In this document: positions 10,301-22,259 of the stretch, one piece after another
How positions within the stretch are numbered: position 1 is the stretch's first letter
Layout of the letters: each line of letters opens with the position of its first letter
Assembly (NCBI GenBank): GCA_948470475.1
Contig: OX419338.1
Span: 12,481,747 to 12,545,746, forward strand
Reading direction: 5' to 3'
Origin: Galaxea fascicularis
Lineage: Eukaryota > Cnidaria > Anthozoa > Scleractinia > Euphylliidae
DNA length: 64,000 nt
Made by a program: the position numbers and the translations under genes
Notes under the pieces: model-generated
What the model was told of the DNA's origin: nothing
Databases searched by the model: none
Seen by the model: only the letters and a program-made list of their open reading frames with translations

Positions 10301-13300
10301 TAAGTCTATCAAGGCCACCCTCCCCTCCCACCTTTTCCTCAAATCCAAGTTACCAAGATGGAACCTTGGACATCTCGGTCCATGAGAGTAAATTAAGGGG
10401 CTGGCAATCAAACTCTGATGGACAGATGAAGAGAGTTAAGTTTTCAATCTTTTTTTATGTTGTTATTTTCAGTAAATTGAAAAACATCCTGCAATTGACA
10501 TAGCATTGCCAATTCAGGACATTTTTTTGCGGCTGCTAATTCTTTGCAACTCAGTGAAATAAGGTTTTGCATCTTTTGCAGCCTTCGAAATCCCCTGGAG
10601 GCCGCAAATCAAGCTGTTTTGTGTCCGGAGGTAAAAGATCGAAGAAGACTCCACCGGCATCGGCCATTCCCATAGAACAGAGATTCCCCAAGGTGGGTGC
10701 ATGTAGAATGCATGAGAGTTCAGGAAACGGTTATCAAAGGGTTTTGTTTTATACATACTGGAGACTCTGAAATTTTGGTTACAACAGCTCTGTACTGTTG
10801 CTTAAAGGGTTGTGAAGGCTAAAGTCTGGTTCACTAGCGACGCAAGCACAAGAGCACTTATGTCACCGTGAAAACGGGCTTAAGGTAAGCAAAAGCGCAA
10901 GCGCAAATACAAGGTTCAAAATATTTCCGTTTCCTTATGCTTGCTCTTATGGTTGCGTTCGCTTGCGTTGTGTTAAAAACGGAACAGAGCGTAAGCACAA
11001 CGCAAGCTCTTATGCTCGTCCAATGAAAGCACCCGTTCCAGATTCCACCCGGATATCACAAGGAAACAGAAATGTCGGAAAAACTGTAGACTTTGACAAA
11101 AAGCGTAAGTACAAAGAAATGTAATTCACGGGCTGTCAGTCGTGAGCTCGTTTACAAGGTTATGGAAGTCCCCTCGGCTCTCGCTCTCCTTGAAGAATGT
11201 CTCTAACTCAGCAGCGTTTCGTTCTCTTAATTTTCGAGTGCCTTCTTCGACCTCCGCGCCTCAGGGGGAGAAGACAGAACAAGACCTGCAGATGAAGCCT
11301 TCGCCCGTCTGTCTTGTGCTTGTGCTTGCATCACGGTTCGTTTTCACTTGATCTGAATGTCTTATGCTTGCGCCTGTGCTGGTGCTTGCGTCGCTAGTGA
11401 AAACCAAGCTTAATAAGTGAGCACGCAATAAGCAAGACGATTGCACAAGGGAAAACGACGGCACACATCCTAATAAAGGGAGAAAACTGACTGCGGTTTT
11501 AGAGACTACAGTGTTACAGAAAATTGTATGAAGGATCAGAAGACAAAGTTCGTGGCTCAATTCTACAGTGCCCAGTCATGATCGTTGTTTTTTTGTTTTT
11601 GTTTTTTACTGCAACTCACCGATGACTCTCGTTTCTGATACACGTAATTACCTGTAAGGGTAGCATGGTGTCCAAACTGGCAGTAAATTATTCCGTATTG
11701 TCGTTTGCATACCCATGAACTTATTTCAATGACCTAAGCTGCCACAGGTCTCCTGTGGCTCAGTGGTAGACCATCAGAGTCATGAACTGGAAGTCATAGG
11801 TTCGGCTCCTGTTAGGAGAACTCGTTGATTACCGATTTCTCTTTTGTTCAGCACTGAAATTATACTAAAACAGGTTTGCTTCAGGCTCAGTGAATATTGT
11901 CGAAGTGGATTAATCTCTTCGACTATTATCCGACAATATTCACTGGTTGAATAGTCAAATAATCCATGTCGACTATTATCCAACAATATTCGCTTCGTCT
12001 TCGGCAAATAATTGTTTAATTCATTTGCTACGCTGTACTAATAATTATTTTGCCGTCTCAGTTTACGCCCATGGCGGCAAATCATATCGCTAACATTTGC
12101 AGCTTTCCGGGGACCCCGATAATTATCAATAGTAAACAGCATTCAATTCAATGACTAAGGAAGTTCTTTTTTCGATTTTTGTTTCCAAATTTGTCAGGTT
12201 GAATTTCCTCCATTAGCTGCCTACAGATTGGAGTTTGGCGAGACGGAGCCTGACCCAGAAGAAGTAAGTTTCCATATATTGCTCTGACCATCGCTTCAGT
12301 CTCTCCATTTTTCTACGGCCTAGAATTATATATGAATACCGGTTTTCTATTATGTTTTTGTTTTGTTTCGTTTTGCCTTTCTGTGTTCTTTTTTGGTCAG
12401 TGTTTCTTTCGCGAAGGTTTGTTTAATTTACGACAGTTACTGAGGTTAATTTGGTGTCCTCATCCAAGCGGTGGCGCAATTTAAGTTTGTTAAAGGCTAT
12501 AGTCAATGGATAAGGCAATTCTTGAGTTTGAATTTCTTGAGTCGGATGGAAAGTGGCAGATTATGCCAAAAATATGTACCAGTAGTTAGTTCAGTCTAAA
12601 AGAACATTGCAATACACGTTCGGTGGAGGCACTGCGAGTTGAACAATTATTTAACTTGATGTGTATCATTAACATGTAAAGTACTCCCAGATAATCAGCC
12701 GTTTCAATTCTTCGGTCAATAGTATCTTTGACACTGTGGAAAAGTCGTCAATTTCTCTCTCTTTTGGGTTTTTTAAGTTATTCTCATTGTGGTTTTAGGT
12801 CAGGAAGCAGGAAGAAGCTCTTATGAGATTGGAAGCTAGAAATGGTCTGAAAAGAAAACTTAACACGATGTTTTCGCATGCTTTGGCAAACAGAGCCGCT
12901 ACTCGAAGGTATATATATATATTTTTTTTCAATAACATCAGCTGCGACTGTCTTGCTTGTTTTGGGAGGTGAGATGGGGAAAAGGAAATTCTTAGGAGTT
13001 AGACGAGCGGTCAATGCCGAGTATAGCAATCATGGTACAAAATTTGGTTTGAATAACGATTGTTACTTAGCGAGCATTCTGGTGAGACGACTCTGCCTGT
13101 TCTTATTCTGATCCTAGGAATAAGAGCCGAGAATATGCAGAGTAATGTTTTTCCAAAAGTGAGAGCAGACACTCTGGAAACGAAATAATTTTGGCGGAGG
13201 TGACGTAAGATCAGCACGCAGAACAGAACTTGCCTTTCGGTGTCACGTCACTGGTTTGGTCGGCTGCACACGATTTCCCCGCCAAAACTTTTCCAAAAGA

Positions 13301-14814
13301 ACGCATATTCTGCGTATTCCGAGACTGGAATGGACGGAATGCTATTCCCGTTCATTCCATTCTCGAAAACGTCTAATCCAATTATTCATCTGTGGAATTA
13401 AAGACAAATGGCAAAAGTGGCGATGGTGCGCGCAGATATAAAAATAGGTCCGCAATGCGTACATGTATGGCTTACTAGACCACGTGACCAGCACTCAACT
13501 CTCGTGGACAAATAAATAAATCCGATCGTGCCATAATGTGGCTACACACTTTGTGTAAGCCACACAAAAACCGACTTGATCAATAGACTATCAATAGCAG
13601 AACAGCACATTGAGCACCGTAAGTCGCGTTCAGTCCTTTCCTCTTGCTTTCGTATTCTCATTTCGTTTGTCGTTTGCCTCGTTGTCTGCCAAATCTGTCT
13701 AGCTGCAAAACAGTGCACCCTTTGTAATCGTCTCGGCCACTTTGGCGGGCACAAAAGGCTCTTGCAAACAAAACAAAACAAAACAAAAATGGCGGAGTCG
13801 CAAAACAAGAAAAGCTCTCAGTAATTCGTACGTGCATTTGTGTAGATTCAGAAACGCTGAACTTATTAAGCTCTTAATTAATGTCCTCTAATTAATGACT
13901 ATTTATTTTTGCGTTTTTGTCATGCGTTATATTTGTGTGTTTTGTTTATATTCACGGTAATCTTGTACATAAACTATTAGTCGTCAGTAGTCTCCATTTG
14001 TTTTCAATTTGTACAAGATTAATGGACAAGAACGAAGACTATAACTTTGAAAATCTCTCAGGGGCAGCAGGATTCGTTGAGGTAATTGAAATCCTTTTCA
14101 TGATTCACCTTTTGTTACGTGTAGATCTACAGGGTCAAGTAGGCCTAAGAACTATTTTTAGGCCACGTAGTCACGTATACAAATTCGCGTTTAAAATTGT
14201 TTAGGAGTATACGTTTGATTGTTTTGTCTCCTTGGTGTAGTTTCACGAGTTAGCCACTGCAGTACAGCTTAAGCATAGTGGAAGTACCAACAAGAAACAT
14301 CTTTTAAGAAGATCAAGTGGGACGAGTTCAGGTATACAGTTTTATCAGCTCTTTCGCCAATCTACTTTTTTGCATTAGACCGAGTTCATGGGAGACAGAA
14401 ATGAAGAGAAAAAAAATGAAAATTTAAAAAAGTTAAACTCTTCGGCGAAAAACAAGAGCTAGACAGTCGCTCCTAGTCATTTGTTTTGCTTGTGCACGCG
14501 TGGACGCGTTCCACTCCATCAATAAATAACTGCCTGTTGATCAAAACATTTGCATGACCTCTTTGTTACGTAGGTTTATTACTGCCCCGTTTGGATGATC
14601 GAACAGGCTGGTTCGTTCGTTCACTGCATTCATCTGATCGTTCGTTTGTCTAGCCCGTTGCGGAGTCTTTAATAAGCAGTGATGTGTAAATCATATATGA
14701 ACTGCGGAAATGAAATCAACTGGTCCTCGCAGTCGTAAACGCAATATATGCAATTGCATAAAAAAGCCTGAATAAAATTCAAGACTTCAGTGTGCGAGGC
14801 ATCGTGGCAGAGCA

Positions 14815-14846
<32 letters not shown>

Positions 14847-17164
14847 ACCCGTTGTATTCCTGAATTTTTTTCAGGCTTCTTTTACGCAATTTCATAAATA
14901 ATCAGATTGCGTTTACAATTGCGAGGATCATTCTTCATTTGACATCCAACATTCCTTGTATAACAATGTTAGACGCGTGGCTAAACATCATTTAACATCA
15001 TGAAACGTCAGTCAAAATGTTTAATCGATGGCAAAAAAAACATGGGATGCTAAACCTTTCTTTGTTGACGCAACAAAATGTTGTAACGTCAAGTCGAGGT
15101 TTTAGACTGAGTTAGTTAGGGCCAGCGAAAAAAAAATGGGGCAAGGAAAGAAAAAAAAGAAAGGGGCGAAACACCTCACTCCCCTTTCACGTCCCCTCTT
15201 CCTGCGACCTTTCCTCCGCACCTCTAGCTCGCCCCAACTTTCTAAGGGCGTGGAAATGAGGATATCGTTCGTCAGTCTCCTTCGCAGCAGTTGTTTATGT
15301 CGTCACGCAACGCTCCTCCTGACATCATCTCCTCCCTCTCTCTGTGGGGAGGAGCGTTACGTGACGACACACAGAATGGCTGCGTAGGAGACTAATCGTT
15401 CGTTCGACTCTTCCAATGTTGAGTCGTTCGCTTGTTAATTTCTTTTGTTTGTATACCTGTCGTTTTAGATGTGAAGTCGCACATTGGGAGCCGCAAGAGT
15501 GCAGGCCGAAGATGTAAAATTCTGGAAACAGATAATGTACACAGAAGAGATTCCAACATGTCTACCTCTTCTAAAGAGGAGTAAGTGATTCACTTACATG
15601 CAAACTTACACTGTTAGAATTTTATTTACAAACGCAACATTTAAATTTTAGCGTATTTACACTGCTACAGGCAAATAGTTCCTTATGAATGCCAATTAAA
15701 TATAAAAGTCACACTGGGCATTGAGTTTGAGTGGGCTTTTTATTTGTTATAGATCCCTCTTTTTTGACAGGCGTGTGATTTTTTGGTTTGAAATAATAGT
15801 GTAGTACGGTAAATCATAAAAATTTTGTCTCACAATTTGGTCCTTGAGTTAGTCTGACTTCGTACCTATTTCACCTGTTAAAACCTTTTAAATTTTTTTC
15901 GCGTTCAACTGTGCTCAAGCGGTGCTGTCATGGAAAGTTAATGGGTTATCCTACGGGGTACACTTTGGAACTACTTGCACTCCCAGATAAAGGGAGTAGT
16001 TTCTAAAAAAACTGTGGTGCTGCGTCGGTGGGGGAGTTGTGAACAAAAAATTCGTTTTATTAACGGAGCTGATGATATAAATTGATCACGACGTTTCGAG
16101 CCTGGATTCGCTCTGACGAAGGGCTAACGCTCGAAACGTTAGCTTTTAGAATTCTTGTGCGGTGGTCAATAGGCCATTTCCGAGTTCATGTCTGCCTCCT
16201 CTTCAAAGCGAGTCTAAGTGCGAAGTTTTTGTTATGAAAATTAGTTTTCATTCATATGTAAAGTAGAACTAATTACCATCACAAAAACTTCGCACTTAGA
16301 CTCGCTTTGAAGAGGAGGCAGACATTAACTCGGAAATGGCCTATTTACATTATGGTTGTACACCCTCGACCAACAGAACTGATTGAGATATGTTGTTGAA
16401 TTTACTGTGAAATGGTAACTCTGCTGCATATGTTCCTTGTTTCTTTGTAGCTTAGTAGTCGAGCTTCCACCATTGACACTGGAGCAACTCTCGAGTGATT
16501 GCGTCGTGAAGGTAGGGCAAAATTTGGAAAGATTCCCGGCCGCACAGCCTTATACATTAATTATACATGCATCAATGTCATATTGACCCTGTTCCAAGAA
16601 CGAATGGAGTTTGAGTCACAAAGTGTATGCATTGCCAGATATCGGCGATTAAATTCGCCTCTTTTCTAGACTGCCTGTTTCTACAAGTTCATACGCTCGT
16701 CTCTACGACTCGCCAGTAAAGTTAACCAATTAGGTTGAGCGATTTATCACGTGACTTTTCCAAAAATGCCCTCGATGGAGCCTGGGAACAAAACTGGGGT
16801 GGAAAATCGCCGCGACCGCGTTCCTGGTGTGCCCGCATCAATCGACGGCGAACTTCGCTCGCGATTTTCGCTGGCGATCAAACTCGCACTTGAAACACGT
16901 TTTGTTTTTTTCGCTGTAACACGCGTACTCGGAAAAAATCCGAATTCTACAACCTGAGGTCGAACCTATGGCCTTCTGGGTATTCAGTATGATGTCAAAT
17001 TTATGCCACCCGCTCCCGCAATTTAAGACCAGTTTTATAAGGGCGCCTCCGCCCAATCTAATTGCAAGTCATTTGTTTTTGTTTCATAGGAAGCGAAATG
17101 TCTTAGTGCATTTTGGGTGAACCCTGTGGCAAAACACGACTGGAACACCGGGGAAGTTTCATAG
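7387..17164 (+). CDS. Unrecognised 533-residue coiled-coil protein, 15 exons, complete
   Basis: Fifteen exons join in frame: 7387-7430, 7655-7790, 7969-8133, 8796-8954, 9530-9625, 9764-9881, 10001-10194, 10582-10692, 12198-12263, 12799-12908, 14018-14081, 14241-14331, 15469-15580, 16451-16511 and 17090-17164 (TAG). Every intron is GT-AG and the summed CDS is 1602 nt. The start gives MGDHKDKTLTRNPTR. Residues ~100-190 are charged and helical in character (ERQNKLEEQAKISQ), probably a coiled coil. A segment near 200-240 (EAEEFWDFITVPENLE) looks globular. Residues ~260-335 are Lys/Ser/Pro-rich and basic. There is no signal peptide or membrane segment, so it is probably intracellular. I do not recognise the family and infer no function. 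Several introns carry MITEs. It is head to head with IBTK. Confidence 0.85.
10821..11412. mobile_element. MITE in intron 8 with CACTAGCGACGCAAGCAC termini
   Basis: TTCACTAGCGACGCAAGCAC at the left is complemented by GTGCTTGCGTCGCTAGTGAA at the right. The interior repeats GCAAGCGCAAG/CTTGCGTTGTG motifs and has no conserved coding region. It is a non-autonomous TIR element; hAT-like by general appearance only. Confidence 0.7.
11750..11820 (+). repeat. tRNA-like SINE head in intron 8
   Basis: CTCCTGTGGCTCAGTGGTAGA resembles a polymerase III A box and GGTTCGGCTCC a B box, closed by GTTAGGAG, which pairs with CTCCTG. The anticodon arm is degraded, so this is a tRNA-derived repeat, not a working tRNA gene. 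It is followed at about 11880-12005 by a foldback with GTGAATATTGTCG / CGACAATATTCAC arms. Confidence 0.55.
14736..14932 (+). repeat. tRNA-Thr-like sequence inside a foldback, intron 12
   Basis: The centre (about 14800-14873) carries GAGCATCGCACCGGTATCG and a B-box-like GGGTTCAAAACCC, the same tRNA-Thr-like sequence seen intact at the right edge of the window, but with a damaged D arm and acceptor stem. It sits between inverted flanks: CCTCGCAGTCGTAAACGCAA on the left and TTGCGTTTACAATTGCGAGG on the right, plus AAGCCTGAA / TTCAGGCTT. The same tRNA-in-a-foldback architecture recurs at 63.4-64.0 kb. Confidence 0.65.
15273..15394. mobile_element. 122-bp MITE, YAGTCTCC family, with 9-bp target duplication
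   Basis: Termini CAGTCTCCTTCGCAGC and GCTGCGTAGGAGACTA are inverted, as are internal GTCACGCAACGCTCC and GGAGCGTTACGTGAC. The flanks ATCGTTCGT at 15264-15272 and 15395-15403 are identical, a target-site duplication of 8-9 bp. Further copies of the family are at 29476-29577 and, half only, at 52314-52365. Confidence 0.85.
16040..16165. repeat. Dispersed repeat with hammerhead-like core
   Basis: ACGTTTCGAGC at 16091 and GCTCGAAACGT at 16129 are perfect inverted 11-mers flanking CTCTGACGAAGGGCTAAC. From memory this string recurs widely in invertebrate repeats. CTGACGA plus a GGGC-TAAC-GCTC hairpin plus GAAA has the layout of a hammerhead ribozyme core (CUGANGA, stem II, GAAA). Stems I and III are not obvious, so the ribozyme reading is tentative. 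Confidence 0.4.
16171..16342. repeat. Foldback MITE, GGCCATTTCCGAG family, copy 1
   Basis: AGGCCATTTCCGAGTT and AACTCGGAAATGGCCT are the ends of a hairpin whose arms also carry AAAGCGAGTCTAAGTGCGAA. A second copy with the same arms is at 48591-48760. It lies in intron 13 of the 533-residue gene and is flanked by TA-rich sequence. Confidence 0.85.
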
Positions 17165-17989
17165 TTGGGACAGCAACCAAGACCCAAACACAGTGAATAC
17201 TACGCTGAATATCGTATTGACCAGTCTTTCTTTCGTTTCCCTATCCCGCTCGTACTGTACACGTACCATTTCCTCTCGATCTTTTGAGCTAACACTCATT
17301 CAATACGCATGAAAAACAACTTCTCAGTTCGCTGATTAGCGCGTCCTCATGTTCCATAGTGTCTGAAAAAAATTGTCATTACATTAATCTGTTATCGTGA
17401 TGAGGTCGAAGCTTAAGGTTGTTCGAAATAGTTTTCATTTTCCCGAGACAAGTTCTACAAATTCTTTTCTAAATTACTGTAGTATGTTTGGTTCATCGTA
17501 CCACTACGAAATTTGGCACAAAAATAAAAGAAACAGAGATTCATCACATGACACTGTTACCGAAAAAAATGAAAAAAAAAAAAAAAATACCGAGCGAAAG
17601 CGGAAGTATAAGCGACTAAAGTTACGAAACTTCAAAACTTTCGAGTCGACAAGATTAGCATTTGAGCATGCGCGACAGACGCGTGCTCTTAGTTTTTGTA
17701 GATATGGCGTGTGTTGTTTACGCGCGCGCGCTCCACTAAAGACCTTTTCGAGCCTCCTTAAACTGTTAGTAATGTTTCATTTGCTCTGCCACGTTGCTCA
17801 ACTCGAGGTAGAAAGATATGCCCACAACAAACAGTGTACGCCCATAAAAACGCCCCATAAACAGTGTACGCCCATGATAAACAGTTCACTATAAAGATGC
17901 AGGAGTGGCGTCATAGGTCAAAGCAAATAAAAAGAATTATTACGAACAATAGTGCGATGAACAGTGTGATCGCGTAGAGCTGTTAATAA
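17165..17989. other. Intergenic region 3' of the coiled-coil gene
   Basis: Presumably includes the 3' UTR. It holds a poly-A run near 17575 and a short duplicated AACAGTGTACGCCCAT motif (about 17831 and 17862). The 165-codon plus-strand frame here has an oligo-lysine run from the poly-A tract and no recognisable domain, so I do not call a gene. Confidence 0.6.
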
Positions 17990-19347
17990 TTAAGGAGTTT
18001 AAGAAACGAGGACGGCGACGGCAACGAGAACGCCACAAAACAATGGGATTAATGAGCCAAAACAATACTCTGCACGTGCGTTTTACATTTTGGTACATTT
18101 CTTTGCCGTCCTCTGCAAAACAACAAAATGACCAAATTTAAGGTTTTCTCGAGAACGTGAAGGTATGACGACAAAATCTTCTTTCTTTTTCCTTACTTTG
18201 ACGTCGTTCATAGTAACTTAGCTCCTGGAGAGTTCGCCAGCATTTTCCAAGTTAAACAAATTGGAATGATTGCAAAAGAGTTACAAAAACTAGAAGTTAT
18301 ATTTTTACAGCGGTGATTATATTGGCGTGAACACCTAGAATATGTCTGGAATGTTTATTGTGCTGTAACCAATCACAGGCGAGATCTTCATACCACAGAA
18401 ACCACAGGCAAAGAACGGTTTCCCATCGGTCACGGAACAAATTATTTTTGTTTTGTTTAATGATACAAGTTGTCTTATTAGGAATTTAAAACACCGCTGT
18501 TCCCCAAGATAAGTGCTGAGGACCACATCTAGAACATCATTCGATTTTAGAAAGAAAAATTTTAGAAACCAAGCGACGCGAGGACGACCAGCTTCCCATG
18601 TAATGACGTATTACATGAAGACAAAAAGTGAACAATGGTGATGTTTTTGTTTCTGATAGCATAATCCTTGTTAATATTTTGTAGAACAAGGGGATTGGAT
18701 TTATGTGGGTTAACGATTGAGCCTTCGAACTACTGTGCCGGTAAAAGTTCCTTGATCGCAAGATCGCAAACTGGAAAGACCGCCAACCAAATTCAACATC
18801 TACGGATCGACACATCGCGCAAAGTAAACAGGCCAATTTTCAGTATTCCTTCCAAATATAGTTTAGCTTTTTCTCTGAAGGCATTTATGCATTTGATATC
18901 TAGGGGATTACATGCTATTGGAAGCTAGTTATGTGGGAATGTAGCCAAGAAGATTTCGTAACTACCGATTTCGATCGTTACCAAAAGTTTGAAAATTCGC
19001 GCGCCAAACTGTCGCGTGCATCAGCCCGGCACATCGGCTTTGTAATTTATTTTAAAATAGCTCAAACCTGTATTCTTCGCTAGTATAGCACATACTGTAA
19101 ACAAATAGGAAGGAAAAGCAATTGCTTACTTGTAAAAAGACTGAATGTTGAAACAAAACGAAAATAATTTGTTCTGTGACAGATAGGAAACCCGTTCGTT
19201 GCCTGTGGTTTCTGTGGTGTGAGGATCTCGCCTGTGATTGGTTAAAACAAACATTCCAGACATATTTTAGGTGTTCACGCCAATATGATCACCGCTGTAA
19301 ATGACGTTCTTGTTGCCGTTGCCGTCCTCGTTTCTTAAACTGCCTAA
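17990..19347. mobile_element. 1.36-kb foldback/TIR element
   Basis: Ends AGTTTAAGAAACGAGGACGG and CCGTCCTCGTTTCTTAAACT are inverted. A second pair of longer arms follows inside: 18310-18460 (TATTGGCGTGAACACCTAG, CCAATCACAGGCGAGATC) is mirrored by 19170-19300. The left side has about 270 bp that the right side lacks, probably a later insertion. No transposase is visible; non-autonomous. Confidence 0.75.
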
Positions 19348-19349
19348 TA

Positions 19350-20000
19350 GGGAGCTTTCGATCTAGGACGCGACGACTTTGCGACGCGGCCGGAAGTAAT
19401 TTTGCACAGAAAAAGCTACCTGCGCATGCCCAACCCTACAAAGTTCACGCGTCGTGAGGCGCAGAAAACGCGAGCCGGAAAGATTTGGCGTTGCGTAGAA
19501 AACTTGAGTATTCATTGCTCTTGTTTTGAGCAAAACGGTTAAGTATCTGCTACAAAAAAGATAGAGAAACTTTTTTTATACACGGTAACAATTTTGAAGC
19601 TGTAAGCTTGTCGGGCCGTGTGGGAGAAATGTTGGTTTTTGGAAAGAGGAGAAAACCGGAGTACCCAGAAGACGACCGACAAACTAAGTCCACACGAGAC
19701 ACGGGATCGGAGAATCGAACCCGGGCTACATCCCTGCGGTCCCCATAGACAAGATGATTTATCTAACTCAGCTCAGTTTTACATGACTTAAGTTTACGTC
19801 GTGGTACTGTCGAATTTAATTCGATCAATTGAGTTCGACACGGCAGTAGCACGACGTTTGAAACCACCCTAATGCGTCGGATGGAGCTCGCGTCGCAAAA
19901 CTAAAACTAATCTTTCGCTTGCTTAAACGCCGTTCTCGTTCCAGATTTTTACTCGGTCATCGTGTTCTAAAAGCCGTCGCGTCCTCGATCTAAAGCTCCC
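19350..20000. mobile_element. 0.65-kb TIR element
   Basis: GGGAGCTTTCGATCTAGGAC at the left pairs with GTCCTCGATCTAAAGCTCCC at the right. It abuts the previous element and the start of the gypsy remnant. A tRNA-like GAATCGAACCCGGGC (B box on the minus strand) lies near 19715. No coding region. Confidence 0.7.
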
Positions 20001-20337
20001 ACAGTGGGAGTTCCGGTGGGAACGTAATTCATGCTGTGTGTGGTGCGAGGGTGTGTTGAGAGTGAGAAGTCAATAGCAAACGTTAGGACTTTGAGTTTGA
20101 TCAAGAGAGGTTTGGACGATTTCGTAACATTTGGTAGCAGAGCGAGGTTCATCCAGAAAAGTAAAGTCAAGTGATCGGATCGAACTTCGCCGATGGAGTG
20201 TTTCTGTGTGCCGGTGATTCAAATTTCGGATTTTGTTACGTGTTGTGATGGTTTGAACGGCTCTCGGAACCTTCGCGTTTTCGCTAAATGAAAACGAGAC
20301 TTTAACCAAAGGAAAGAAGATTAGAAGCAGTAAGTAT

Positions 20338-22017
20338 GGAAGAAAATCAACAAGCTGCGGGAGATCAAGCGCCCTTCTCTTCGAACTCGCAGAATTATTT
20401 GGCGGGAGATTACAAGATCCCTTTCGTTAAGAGCGGATTCAAGGAGTGTTGAATGTGGTCGACAAATTTGCAATTTGCAAGCTGTTATTTCCAGTTAAGG
20501 GAAGAGGTTGAGTAGGATAGAAAAAAAATTGAAATTAAACTCCGAGGGGTAGACGCACGCCTTCAATTCATGGACGAGCAAGCATCAAGTTGGGATCCTA
20601 CCCTGGGCTACTTATTGCAGTCGACTTCTGAAAAGCTGCGGGAGATGTCTGGCCGTGTGGAACATTTGAAAAAAGAATTTCGCTACTGGAATGTTAGGTG
20701 GGTTCACACTAGACATTTCAAGTGCACTTGAGATGAAGTGCACTGATCGTACTTAGTCGCCACGGAACCATCAAGAGGGGGGAGGAACAGGAGAGTAAAT
20801 CTCCCTTCTCCCTACTTTCTGAGCCAATTTCTCCCTCCTCCCTACTCATCCAGGTCCATCCAGTTCAATTCTCCCTACTCCCAACTTTTCTTTTTCTCCC
20901 TCCTCCCTACTTTTTCCCCCTTCCCAACTTTTTTGGGGCCATTTCTCCCTCCTCCCTATTCTGTTCCTCCCCCCTCCATCAAAACATCAAAGTACTGAAG
21001 TGCACTCTCAAGTAAGGTCGAAGCCTTCCTTTAAAGTGCACTTGAGGGTCTAGTGTGAACCACCTATTGACTTAAACGCCGGAAACGCGGTCGTCCAAAT
21101 GAGTGGGGTTTCTATGCATCGTACTGTGAAGGGAGAAGGTAATACTGGGTGTCCTGTGCAGGAACCAGATATTTCCTGCAAGATGTCGAAACCGATTCAG
21201 AAACCCCCGACGTTCGCCGCTGTACGCCCTGGGAGGCCTTTAGTGCTCAATTCGAAATTGTTTCCCAGATTAATGGTTGGACAAAGGAGGAAAAGGCTTC
21301 ATTTCTCGCCACAAGCCTGAAGGGACCAGCCATGTTGGATTTGAGTAACTTGTCAAGCGAAGGTCGAAGAGATTTCGATGTCCTGGTGAAGTCATTACTC
21401 AGTCGTTTTGGGGCTTCCCATCAATCGCAGTTAGCACGTGCAAAATTTAAACTTGTGCATCATTTAATCGCGTATCATCATTTCGCGCAAAATTTAAACT
21501 CGCCCATCAATCGGAGTTAGCACGCCCAAAATTCAAACTTGCGTGAAGCATCGTGGATAATCTCTGCCCGAGCAGGCGGGAGATTTGTAGAGACTGGTAA
21601 AGCTGGCATACCCAACTGCTAAGACTAGTCTACAGGACATCCTGGCTAAGGATCGGTTCGTGGACGCGTTGTCTGATGATGAAATCTGTTTTCATGTCCG
21701 GCAACTCAGCATCTACAGGGAGGTCTTGAGATGGTACTGGAGCTTGAGTCGTATCAGCTTTCAAACCGTTGGGGCCGAGTGCATGCCAGGGGTATGGCTC
21801 GCCAAGTATATTCCGATTGTCAGACGTACCGAGAGAACTCTGAGGGGGAGGTTCGGCAATTAATTCTCCACCTGAATCAAGCACTTTCAGGCTGGAGATG
21901 CTAATTGGTAGGGCGTTAGATAAGGTTATTAGGCAGAAGGAGCTACGGAGAGGGGCCGGTCGCCAGCCTATGCGATGTTTCCATTGCAACGAACTTGGCC
22001 ACTTTAAGTCGGAATGC
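20338..22017 (+). pseudogene. gypsy gag pseudogene with CCHC zinc knuckle
   Basis: An ATG at 20338 starts a short gag-like frame that soon meets stops. After the inserted element, 21149-21480 reads a retrotransposon-gag capsid segment (GWTKEEKASFLATSLKGPA, then LVKSLLSRFGA). At 21975-22017 the zinc knuckle CFHCNELGHFKSEC is intact (C-x2-C-x4-H-x4-C) and in a different frame from the capsid. The gene cannot be translated as one product. Confidence 0.75.
20696..21065. mobile_element. 370-bp TIR element inserted in gypsy gag
   Basis: AGGTGGGTTCACACTAGACA and TCTAGTGTGAACCACCT are inverted ends; AAGTGCACTTGAG recurs just inside both. The centre (about 20770-20975) is a C/T-rich low-complexity block with CTCCCTCCTCCCTAC repeats. 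No coding capacity. Confidence 0.8.
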
Positions 22018-22259
22018 CTGCACTTATTTCATAGTTTCCAAGGAAGGAGACCTACTGCAGTTGCTGACGGTGGAGCTAATCGAGGAGCAACGATCCCTGG
22101 CTACGCGCATATAGCCCAACAGGCCATCGACCGGGTCGTGGAATTTGCCAGGGTCGAAGCCTGGTTATTGAGGATGAAGAGGCCCTGGGCCAGTTTGATG
22201 AAATTGCCAAGTGTGGGGTGGTGAAGGACTTGTTGTGCCTGGGTTCGTGCAGGGGATCG

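Noticed and set aside
17397..17894. 165-codon plus-strand frame
   Set aside because: It crosses a poly-A tract (oligo-lysine), has no domain and lies among repeats.
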